Source of the DNA: JBMNOI01 sp050942995 | Lineage (GTDB): Bacteria > Chloroflexota > Anaerolineae > UBA1429 | NCBI GenBank assembly: GCA_050942995.1 | Contig: JBMNOI010000010.1 | Coordinates: forward strand, 1-44,676 | Length of the DNA stretch: 44,676 nucleotides | Direction: 5' to 3' | In this document: positions 7,090 to 13,036 of the stretch, piece after piece | Position numbering within the stretch: the stretch's first letter is position 1 | How the letters are laid out: each line of letters opens with the position of its first letter | Position numbers and translations under genes: made by a program | Notes under the pieces: model-generated | What the model saw: the letters and a program-made list of their open reading frames with translations, nothing else | Databases searched by the model: none | What the model was told of the DNA's origin: nothing

Positions 7090-9648
7090 ATGCCCGCCTT
7101 TTATGATGGTCCGGCTTCTCCCCGTTTTGCGCCGCTAACGCTAAATGGCGAGATGCCACCGATGGATTCTGCCGTTCTTTCAAACGAGATGCGCGATGCA
7201 TTGCCCCTTGCTCCCTCCGGAGAGGGAACTGCGTGGGGCATTCCGTTCCGCATTGAGAAGCCCATTGTCGTGGGTGGTGATGTCGTCGAGTTGACGGTGG
7301 AGCCCACTCGCGCCGAGTGGCTGGTGTTTTTGCACACCTCGGATCTGCGCCCGATGTCGTGGAACGCCGACGGGTTCATCTCGCCCATGCGTGGTGAGGG
7401 ACACCTCAACGAGCAGGCGGCCACCTATGTCGTCATCTATGACGACGGCAGTGAAGAGCGGCTTGCCGTTCGACGCCGTCATCAGATCGGCGCCTATACT
7501 CGTAGCTGGGGCGAGAACTCTTTCGAATCGGTGACCGACCACAAGCCACATCCCTTGAGAGCTCACCACGAGCAGACGCACCCGTTCTGGGGGTATAGCC
7601 AGTTCCGGTTGTGGGCGGCCGATGATCGCCCCTGGGTGAACTGGCTGTGGGCCTGGAAGAATCCGCATCCGGAGCGGACCATTGTCGGGCTGCGTCTGGA
7701 GCCGGCCGAGGGCACGGTACTCCTCTCCGCCGTCTCAGCCGGCAGCGCCTCGGAGCAGCCGTTGCGCTGGCGGTCGCGGCGCAAGGCGTTGTTAACCTTA
7801 CCCGAGGGTACGGCGTTCGATCCGACCCTGGATGAGGATGGGTTGCTGGCCCAGCTCAAGCTGGATCTGGGGCAGGTGATCTCGGCCCGTCGGCGGCTCC
7901 TCTATCCAGAGGGTGACGAATGGGCCGCATCCTATAACAACAAATTGCCCGACATATCCGAGCGAGAGATCATCGTCGAATACACCGCTCATCCCGATGC
8001 CCTGTTCCACTTTGCCGACGGCACGACGGTACCGGTGGCTGAGGTCGAAGCGGGGCAGGCTGGAGAGACGCTGCGCCCCGTGGCTCCGGCGACGCAACGG
8101 GTGTGGTTGCGCGCCCTGGAAAAGGGCACCGGCCGCCCTGTGTCGGTCAAGCTGCACGTGCACGGCGAGGTGGGCGAGTATCTGGCGCCGGTGGACCGAC
8201 ACCGCATCCCCAACCCGGCCTGGTTCGAGGATTACAGCGTAGATTTCAGCCACTGGGGACGACACTATTGCACCTATATCCCCGGTGAGACGCGGATCAA
8301 CCTGCCCCTGGGGCGGGTGTATCTGGAGGTGTCCAAGGGGTTCGAGATCGCTCCCATTCGCAAAATGGTGGATGTAACCGCCGATACGGAAGAGATCGTT
8401 GCCGAGATCGAAAAGGTGCTGCCCTGGCGCGAGCGCGGCTGGGTGAGCGCCGACACCCACGTGCACTTTTTATCGCCCATGTCGGCCCTTCTGGAGGGCT
8501 CGGCTGAAGGAGTGAACGTGGTGAACCTGCTGGCCAGCCAGTGGGGCGAGTTGATGACCAACGTGGGCGATTTCGACGGCAAGACGACCTGGGGCTCGAA
8601 AGAGGCCGGCGGCGACGGCGAGTATCTGGTGCGGGTGGGCACCGAGAACCGCCAGCATATTCTGGGGCACATCTCGTTGCTGGGCTATGAGGGTAACATC
8701 ATCTCCCCCATGACCACCGGTGGACCGGACGAATCGGCCCTAGGTGACCCCATCGAGGTTTTGCTCACTGAATGGGCCCGTCAATGCCACAAGCAGGGCG
8801 GGCTCGTCATCCTGCCCCACTTCCCCAACCCCCGTGGCGAGAATGCTGCCGCTCTGGTCAGCGGTGAGGTGGACGGCGTCGAGATGACCTCATGGGGCAG
8901 TCTGTATGATGGCATCAATCCCTATTCGCTGTCGGACTGGTACCGCTATCTGAACAACGGCTACATGGTGGCCGCTGTGGGCGGCACCGACAAGATGAGC
9001 GCCACTACGGCGGTGGGCACGGTGCGTACTTATGCCCGGGTGGTAGGGTCCGAGCAGGGGATCGACTATTCGGCGTGGATGGATGCGGTACGTCGCGCCG
9101 AGACCTTTGTCACCTATGGGCCGCTGCTCGAATTTGCCGTAGAGGGCAAGCCGGCCGGTACACGCATCGCCATGTCGGCCCGGGGTGGCACCGTGGATGT
9201 GACCTGGAACGTCGCCAGTGTGACGATCCCCATCTCTCGGGTGGATCTCATCGTCAACGGTGAGGTGCGCGAGAGTGTGGCGGCCGGTCCCTGGGCGGCC
9301 GAGGGGCATTGGTCGGTGCGCATCGATCGCAGCTCGTGGATCGCCCTGCTGGTGCGGGGTCACTATGCCGATAAGCCCGAGATCATAGCCGCTCATTCGT
9401 CACCGGTGATGGTACAGGTAGAGGGCTCGCCCTTTTATGCCGCCGCCGATGCCGTCACCATCCTGGAGCAGATCGAGGGGGCGATGGCCTATCTGGATAC
9501 GATAGGGACCCGCGCCGAAACGCGCGCGTACAAGCGTATGCGCCTGGTGCTCGAATCGGCTCATCGGCGGCTGCACAACCGCATGCACGCGCAAGGACAC
9601 TTTCACGAGCATACGGCGGCCACCGATCATCCGGAGCATCATCGTTAG
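7090..9648 (+). CDS. CehA/McbA-family metallohydrolase with PHP domain
   Basis: 852 aa from ATG 7090, set by GGAGGAGG at 7076-7083 and by the promoter position. The N-terminal ~440 residues are beta-rich and lack a clear signature. The PHP-type hydrolase starts at WVSADTHVHF (H457, H459), followed by LLASQWGE, HILGHISLLGYEG, a LPHFPNPRGE motif, EMTSWG, and AAVGGTDKMS with its metal-binding Asp. A C-terminal beta domain with a helical tail rich in histidine (HFHEH) follows. CehA and McbA hydrolyse carbaryl-type carbamate esters; relatives have varied or unknown substrates, so ester/carbamate hydrolysis is only inferred. No signal peptide is visible. Confidence 0.85.
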   Translation: MPAFYDGPASPRFAPLTLNGEMPPMDSAVLSNEMRDALPLAPSGEGTAWGIPFRIEKPIVVGGDVVELTVEPTRAEWLVFLHTSDLRPMSWNADGFISPMRGEGHLNEQAATYVVIYDDGSEERLAVRRRHQIGAYTRSWGENSFESVTDHKPHPLRAHHEQTHPFWGYSQFRLWAADDRPWVNWLWAWKNPHPERTIVGLRLEPAEGTVLLSAVSAGSASEQPLRWRSRRKALLTLPEGTAFDPTLDEDGLLAQLKLDLGQVISARRRLLYPEGDEWAASYNNKLPDISEREIIVEYTAHPDALFHFADGTTVPVAEVEAGQAGETLRPVAPATQRVWLRALEKGTGRPVSVKLHVHGEVGEYLAPVDRHRIPNPAWFEDYSVDFSHWGRHYCTYIPGETRINLPLGRVYLEVSKGFEIAPIRKMVDVTADTEEIVAEIEKVLPWRERGWVSADTHVHFLSPMSALLEGSAEGVNVVNLLASQWGELMTNVGDFDGKTTWGSKEAGGDGEYLVRVGTENRQHILGHISLLGYEGNIISPMTTGGPDESALGDPIEVLLTEWARQCHKQGGLVILPHFPNPRGENAAALVSGEVDGVEMTSWGSLYDGINPYSLSDWYRYLNNGYMVAAVGGTDKMSATTAVGTVRTYARVVGSEQGIDYSAWMDAVRRAETFVTYGPLLEFAVEGKPAGTRIAMSARGGTVDVTWNVASVTIPISRVDLIVNGEVRESVAAGPWAAEGHWSVRIDRSSWIALLVRGHYADKPEIIAAHSSPVMVQVEGSPFYAAADAVTILEQIEGAMAYLDTIGTRAETRAYKRMRLVLESAHRRLHNRMHAQGHFHEHTAATDHPEHHR

Positions 9649-9754
9649 CATGCACGACAGGCCCACGGGGCCGCGTCATGGTCTGGCATCGGATGTTTGT
9701 GGACCTCACACCGTCTCACCCCGCCGCCGGGCGCTGAGTACAGCACACCGGCAG

Positions 9755-9780
9755 CCCCCCTCCCTCATATGGGAGGGGGG
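9755..9780. terminator. GC-rich hairpin downstream of the metallohydrolase
   Basis: CCCCCCTCCC (9755-9764) and GGGAGGGGGG (9771-9780) form a perfect 10-bp stem with loop TCATAT. There is no T-run. It may mark the 3' end of the mRNA. Confidence 0.5.
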
Positions 9781-9824
9781 TGATACCGGACTTTGACGCG
9801 GCTCTGCAATCCCCACAATTGTCA

Positions 9825-9880
9825 TTGACATCTGTCGAAAATAGATTTATGCTTATAATGTAAGGGTTCATAACCTTTAC
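9825..9880 (+). promoter_or_regulatory. Promoter with overlapping dyad operator
   Basis: TTGACA (9825-9830) is followed after 17 bases by TATGCT (9848-9853), directly abutting a perfect TATAAT (9854-9859). Immediately downstream lies a 21-base dyad: GTAAGGGTT (9860-9868), CAT, AACCTTTAC (9872-9880), with one mismatch. Its position over the expected transcript start suits a repressor operator. The next gene begins at 10028, so the leader is ~160 bases. Confidence 0.65.
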
Positions 9881-10027
9881 CGTCTCACCCCCGTCGATTT
9901 ATGATCCGCACTCCTCTCCCATCGATCCGGCCCGGTTCCATTTCACCCACTATTCGTCAACGCCACATGCATATTCGATGGCGTCGGTATGGTTTATTGT
10001 GTCCGGTGAGTCGAGCAGGAGGTGGTC

Positions 10028-10288
10028 ATGTCCAAGTTTTTGATCCAGGTCTCGCACACTCCCCAGGAGTGCAGCGAGGCGATGGACGAGGTTTCTCGCA
10101 AGGGAAGCGACGTTATGGAAAAGACCTACTGGGGATGCCATTTCGGTGAGCATACGAGCTGGACGATTATTGATGCTTCCAGCGAATCCGAAGCGTTGCG
10201 CTCGGTTCCGAACATGCTCCAGGATAGGGCTGAGATCATCGAAGTGGAGCAATTGACGCCCGAGCAGGTGCGCCAGGCACACCAGTAG
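10028..10288 (+). CDS. Small alpha/beta protein, ferredoxin-like/dimeric-barrel type
   Basis: 86 aa. ATG 10028 has AGGAGG at 10017-10022; the GTG at 10022 overlaps this RBS and is rejected. The sequence alternates strand and helix: KFLIQVSHTP, a helix with ECSEAMDEV, YWGCHFGEHTSWTIIDAS, a second helix, then EIIEVEQLTPEQ. That beta-alpha-beta-beta-alpha-beta order is typical of small dimeric ferredoxin-fold proteins (GYD/YCII-like). I do not recognise a named family with certainty, and no catalytic residues stand out. It is transcribed alone from a dyad-controlled promoter and ended by a very strong terminator. Confidence 0.8.
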   Translation: MSKFLIQVSHTPQECSEAMDEVSRKGSDVMEKTYWGCHFGEHTSWTIIDASSESEALRSVPNMLQDRAEIIEVEQLTPEQVRQAHQ

Positions 10289-10309
10289 GGACGGGCATCC
10301 GGTCTATAG

Positions 10310-10348
10310 GCGTCCGGAGGCGAGAAACCTCGCCTCCGGACGCTTTTT
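10310..10348 (+). terminator. Strong rho-independent terminator
   Basis: GCGTCCGGAGGCGAG (10310-10324) pairs perfectly with CTCGCCTCCGGACGC (10329-10343) around an AAAC loop and is followed by TTTTT: a 15-bp stem. Confidence 0.95.
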
Positions 10349-10384
10349 CGTTGCCTATTTCGTGCCAAAATGCACATTTAGCTA

Positions 10385-10414
10385 TTGACAATCTAGATCA
10401 AATTAGTTTATAAT
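10385..10414 (+). promoter_or_regulatory. Strong promoter of the small-gene island
   Basis: TTGACA (10385-10390), 18 bases, TATAAT (10409-10414): both boxes match consensus. Transcription should begin near 10421. Confidence 0.85.
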
Positions 10415-10427
10415 GAGGATGAAGAAG

Positions 10428-10568
10428 ATGAACGCCATCACCGACAGGTGCCCCACCAGGGAGGTGGTTCAGGACGGTCCTGTTGTCAGCAAAGGAGCTA
10501 ACGGACAATCCGCCCACGTTTCGTCGAATCGACGTACGACACAAAAAAAAGCCCGTAGATGCAGGTAA
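10428..10568 (+). CDS. Possible 46-aa basic peptide
   Basis: ATG 10428 opens a 46-codon frame ending at TAA 10566. The product is polar and ends in a strongly basic tail (RRTTQKKARRCR). GAGGA lies at 10415-10419, but this is upstream of the transcript start predicted from the promoter, so translation would be near-leaderless. The frame also lies across several leader hairpins. It may be a leader peptide or simply non-coding; no similarity is recognised. Confidence 0.25.
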   Translation: MNAITDRCPTREVVQDGPVVSKGANGQSAHVSSNRRTTQKKARRCR

Positions 10569-10579
10569 GGGAGGGTATG

Positions 10580-10750
10580 ATGTACCTCGATTCATCTTTG
10601 TCCAAGGCTCTCGCCGACACTCGAATCCGTGAATTGCAGCGTGAGGCTGCACAGAACTCTGGTTTGTGGAACAGAGGCCGACAGTCCGCTCAATCATTTC
10701 GCAAGATTCTGTTGCCGAGCTGGGTAGGTATTCACGCGCACGATAGTTAG
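10580..10750 (+). CDS. Small protein with REAA motif, 56 aa
   Basis: GGGAGGG at 10569-10575 favours ATG 10580 (ATG 10577 is also possible). The first 25 residues form an amphipathic helix, MYLDSSLSKAL..., ending in RIRELQREAAQNS; the rest is basic and hydrophobic. The N-terminus has the same layout as the products at 11233 and 11382: M, aromatic residue, short linker, alanine, then an L-x-REAA helix. Short proteins of this type occur in Chloroflexota and Actinomycetota (from memory), and their function is unknown. The gene follows a consensus promoter by a structured ~160-base leader. Confidence 0.55.
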   Translation: MYLDSSLSKALADTRIRELQREAAQNSGLWNRGRQSAQSFRKILLPSWVGIHAHDS

Positions 10751-10853
10751 GGCATGTGTTGGGGAATGCGCCGTTGCCTGTGCCCGCAAGAGCCATTCGA
10801 GCACAACCGGCACCCCCGGGTAAATCCCTTTTAACGCGGCAAGAACCGCGTGA

Positions 10854-10887
10854 GAGACGGGATGAGGGCGATCGCTCATCCCGTCTC
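10854..10887. terminator. 13-bp hairpin after the 10580 gene
   Basis: GAGACGGGATGAG (10854-10866) is exactly complementary to CTCATCCCGTCTC (10875-10887), with an 8-base loop. No T-run follows. Confidence 0.55.
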
Positions 10888-11027
10888 ATAATGTATCGTA
10901 CCGAATGCGTGCAGCGACTACCTGGCCACCTGGATAGGGCGAAATACTGCCCGAATGGCCGATGACCCTATGGAGAAGATGATGTAGACTATGCCTTGAA
11001 GTCGTGTGCGATGTTGCATCTGATGCC

Positions 11028-11071
11028 GAGTCGCATCGAATGCCAAAGATGCCGCACGCGGCTCTTTTTTT
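11028..11071 (+). terminator. Terminator-like hairpin with seven T residues
   Basis: GAGTCGC (11028-11034) can pair with GCGGCTC (11058-11064) including one G-U pair; TTTTTTT (11065-11071) follows at once. A shorter GCCG/CGGC stem directly before the T-run is an alternative. Confidence 0.5.
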
Positions 11072-11232
11072 GTGCCGGGAAATCGGCACCACCGGACGAG
11101 CTGGCACCGGTGGATAGAGGCGAATCGGGTGTGGCCTCTCCGAGGGCGGAGAGGGGGAGCACAGGCCGATGTCAGGACAGCCGATGGACCGGCTACGGAA
11201 TAGCGTAAAAGCGATGACACAAGGAGGAAGAC

Positions 11233-11382
11233 ATGTTTCCGAGTCAGGACCACAGGACGGCAGAGTTCTATCTGGATGATCTGATCCGCGAGGCGGCAGA
11301 GGAGCGTCTTGGCCGCCGCATCACGAACGAGAACAAGACCCGGCGCGGCTTTCTGGCCACTCTGGGATTAAGGAGGAGATAA
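11233..11382 (+). CDS. Tandem small protein 1 (49 aa, REAA family)
   Basis: ATG 11233 with AAGGAGGA at 11220-11226; stop TAA 11380-11382. The peptide begins MFPSQDHRTAEFYLDDL and continues IREAAEERLGRRI, then a basic segment and FLATLGLRRR. It is closely similar along its whole length to the next product, sharing the IREAAEERLGRRI block and the x-LATLGL end, so the pair arose by tandem duplication. Predicted as one long helix plus a short second helix, with no cysteines and no signal peptide. Function unknown; a role as a small basic regulator or membrane-surface peptide is only a guess. The TAATG junction couples it to the second gene. Confidence 0.75.
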   Translation: MFPSQDHRTAEFYLDDLIREAAEERLGRRITNENKTRRGFLATLGLRRR

Positions 11383-11540
11383 TGTATCCGAGCCCGGATT
11401 ACAAACTGGCAGAGTACCGTCTGGATGAGTTGATCCGCGAGGCGGCAGAGGAGCGCCTTGGCCGCCGCATCGCCCCCGAGCACAGAATTCGGCGTGGCAT
11501 CCTGGCCACACTGGGACTGTGGAGGGCCGCGGCATCATGA
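11382..11540 (+). CDS. Tandem small protein 2 (52 aa, REAA family)
   Basis: ATG 11382 overlaps the previous stop by one base (TAATG), and AGGAGGAG at 11371-11378, inside the first gene, serves as its RBS. The peptide begins MYPSPDYKLAEYRLDEL, shares IREAAEERLGRRI with its neighbour, and ends RRGILATLGLWRAAAS. Differences between the copies are concentrated in the linker after the shared block, and many third-codon positions differ. This pattern (protein conserved, silent changes) supports real selection on both. Function unknown. A strong terminator follows at 11580. Confidence 0.75.
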   Translation: MYPSPDYKLAEYRLDELIREAAEERLGRRIAPEHRIRRGILATLGLWRAAAS

Positions 11541-11579
11541 TCCCCTGTTCCATCCTGTCTCAGCGCTGCGACACGGATC

Positions 11580-11626
11580 AACCGGAGCGAAGCGAACGAG
11601 CCAGCCACGCTTTGCTCCGGTTTTTT
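11580..11626 (+). terminator. Strong terminator closing the small-gene island
   Basis: AACCGGAGCGAAGCG (11580-11594) pairs with CGCTTTGCTCCGGTT (11608-11622), 15 bp with one G-U pair, followed by TTTT. Confidence 0.9.
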
Positions 11627-11768
11627 AGTCCTTCTCTATCGCCTCATTCAGACGAGCCGTAAGCGGTTGCCCACTCTACGACATCATCCCATCCCATACC
11701 CCCGTCTCTGGAAAACAAACCCCCTGCCCTGATCGGGCCCGTTCGCTTCCTGCAACGTGGCTACGGCT

Positions 11769-12716
11769 TTATCCCCCGGTGACGGTATAGGGGAACGACT
11801 CCATATACTCTTTGCTCAGCAAGCGACGCAGGCGCTCTTCCCACACGGCAATGGCGATCTCGTCTCTTTGACGCATGGCGTGGGCCAGTTCATGCAGCCA
11901 GGCGCTGCCCATACGAAACAACACCGTCGCCCAAAATTCGTCATCGTCTATTTCGAGGTCGAGGCGCAGTATCGGCGACAGGGCCAGCCACAGATCACGC
12001 AGATCCGATAGCCCCTCGTATTGCATGCGCAGGTCCATCTCGATCTCGGGAGTTGGATCGACGATAAAGGCGTAGAGAGAGGCAAACTCGTAGGCCAGGG
12101 TCATCATTCGGCTGTTCTCCCAGCGCATGAGCATAATGCGGCCGGGGCGACCGGGCTCATCCAGCGCCAGGATGCTGTCGAAGCGCAGGTTGCCGTGGAT
12201 GAGGTATCCCCGGTTGTGGTGTTGTCGCAGATATTCGCCTGCCCCTCGAATTTCGTCGTACAGACTATCATAGCCCGCCGGTCGTACCAGATGCTCCAGC
12301 GCCGCCCGCCATGCGTTACTCACGTCTACGGGGGCGGTGGAGCGGACGATGTCATAGATCCGCTTGATCTCGCGGGGAAGACGCGATACCCAGAATCGAG
12401 GCGATTCGGCGAATGCGGCGCTCAGGCTGGTTCCCGAGACGTAACGCTCGAGCAGGTAGGGGTAGGACAATCCGGCATATTCCTCGCCGACCTCCAGTAT
12501 CTCGGGCATCAGATCCTTGCCGGCGTACAGTTGATAGGCCTCTTGCGCCCGGCGAAACGCTTCGAGTTGTTCTTTACACTCTGTCGGGATGGGGTTGACG
12601 GCTACGTGAAGGATCTCTTCCCTGCCGGCGTGCAAATAAGTGCGATTTTGCACACCGCCGATATATACATAGCCCTGCTCTGCGAGCAGGGTGTCCACAC
12701 GATCCTGATCTGTCAT
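11769..12716 (-). CDS. Aminoglycoside phosphotransferase-fold protein, probable pseudokinase
   Basis: 315 aa from ATG 12716, with GGAGG nine bases before; an earlier in-frame CTG at 12737 is rejected because it precedes the RBS. The APH/choline-kinase fold is suggested by the N-lobe, the LERYVSGTSL hinge (89-98) and YLIHGNLRFDSIL (171-183). The Brenner motif HGDxxxxN reads H174-G-N176-L-R-F-D-S181, and the metal-binding DWE reads R198-W-E200. The catalytic base, the Mg-binding Asn and the DWE Asp are thus all replaced, so phosphotransfer is unlikely and a binding or scaffold role is inferred. The C-terminal ~100 residues are helical. It stands alone. Confidence 0.7.
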   Translation of the reverse strand: MTDQDRVDTLLAEQGYVYIGGVQNRTYLHAGREEILHVAVNPIPTECKEQLEAFRRAQEAYQLYAGKDLMPEILEVGEEYAGLSYPYLLERYVSGTSLSAAFAESPRFWVSRLPREIKRIYDIVRSTAPVDVSNAWRAALEHLVRPAGYDSLYDEIRGAGEYLRQHHNRGYLIHGNLRFDSILALDEPGRPGRIMLMRWENSRMMTLAYEFASLYAFIVDPTPEIEMDLRMQYEGLSDLRDLWLALSPILRLDLEIDDDEFWATVLFRMGSAWLHELAHAMRQRDEIAIAVWEERLRRLLSKEYMESFPYTVTGG

Positions 12717-12816
12717 TCGCTCATACCTCCACAGCACCGACTGCCCTTTGCCCGCTCAAGTTAAGCGATACTGTACATAACGTCAAGGACGTTCTTCATC
12801 GCCTCCCTCCGCCCGC

Positions 12817-12833
12817 CTTCCGAAGGGGGCGAC
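12817..12833 (+). repeat. Possible third, degenerate copy of the dispersed repeat
   Basis: CCTTCCGAAGGGGGCGA (12817-12833) matches 15 of 17 bases of the corresponding part of the repeat at 19726-19780. The similarity does not clearly extend further. Confidence 0.3.
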
Positions 12834-12898
12834 GCCCTGGTAGGGACTTTCGAAAAGGGACTTGAGGTGATTTGAAGGTGGTTTGGGAGGATGTTGCG

Positions 12899-12907
12899 TG
12901 ATATAAT
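12899..12907 (+). promoter_or_regulatory. Extended -10 promoter of the penicillin-acylase-type gene
   Basis: TGATATAAT (12899-12907) is a perfect extended -10 element. No good -35 box exists; TGGTTT 17 bases upstream of TATAAT is weak. The start would be ~12914. Confidence 0.6.
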
Positions 12908-12910
12908 GGC

Positions 12911-13028
12911 GCACGATAAGAGATCGTGCCGGAGGTTCGACGGATCGGCCTCCGGAGCGCATGAGGTGCGAGACGCCACCGGCGTTGTATCACTCATGGC
13001 AGGGGCAACGCACCTCCTACGGGAGGAG
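12911..13028 (+). promoter_or_regulatory. Structured leader resembling a translational switch
   Basis: From the expected transcript start to the RBS the leader is almost all helix: GCACGAT/ATCGTGC (12911-12917/12923-12929), CCGGAGG/CCTCCGG (12929-12935/12949-12955), then a long-range stem GAGGTGCG/CGCACCTC (12963-12970/13009-13016) enclosing ACGCC/GGCGT (12973-12977/12981-12985). The 3' arm of the long-range stem overlaps CCTCC (13013-13017). CCTCC can instead pair with the Shine-Dalgarno GGAGG (13022-13026) around a TACG loop, a member of the very stable UNCG tetraloops closed by C-G. The two folds exclude one another: one exposes the RBS, the other hides it. No known riboswitch class is recognised. 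Confidence 0.5.
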
Positions 13029-13036
13029 CACATACC

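Larger units (their letters stand above)
10751..11232. other. Structured intergenic stretch without a recognised gene
   Basis: 480 bases of hairpins. 10854-10866/10875-10887 is a perfect 13-bp stem. GAGTCGC (11028-11034) pairs with GCGGCTC (11058-11064) before T7. GTGCCG/CGGCAC (11072-11077/11084-11089) and CCACCGG/CCGGTGG (11089-11095/11107-11113) follow. ATAGGG and CCCTAT near 10935-10972 are also complementary. Short frames here lack good starts. It could be 3'/5' untranslated RNA or a separate small RNA. Confidence 0.5.

Noticed and set aside
9755..9780. GC-rich hairpin as a REP element
   Set aside because: Single copy in the window with no second similar unit; treated as an mRNA-end hairpin.
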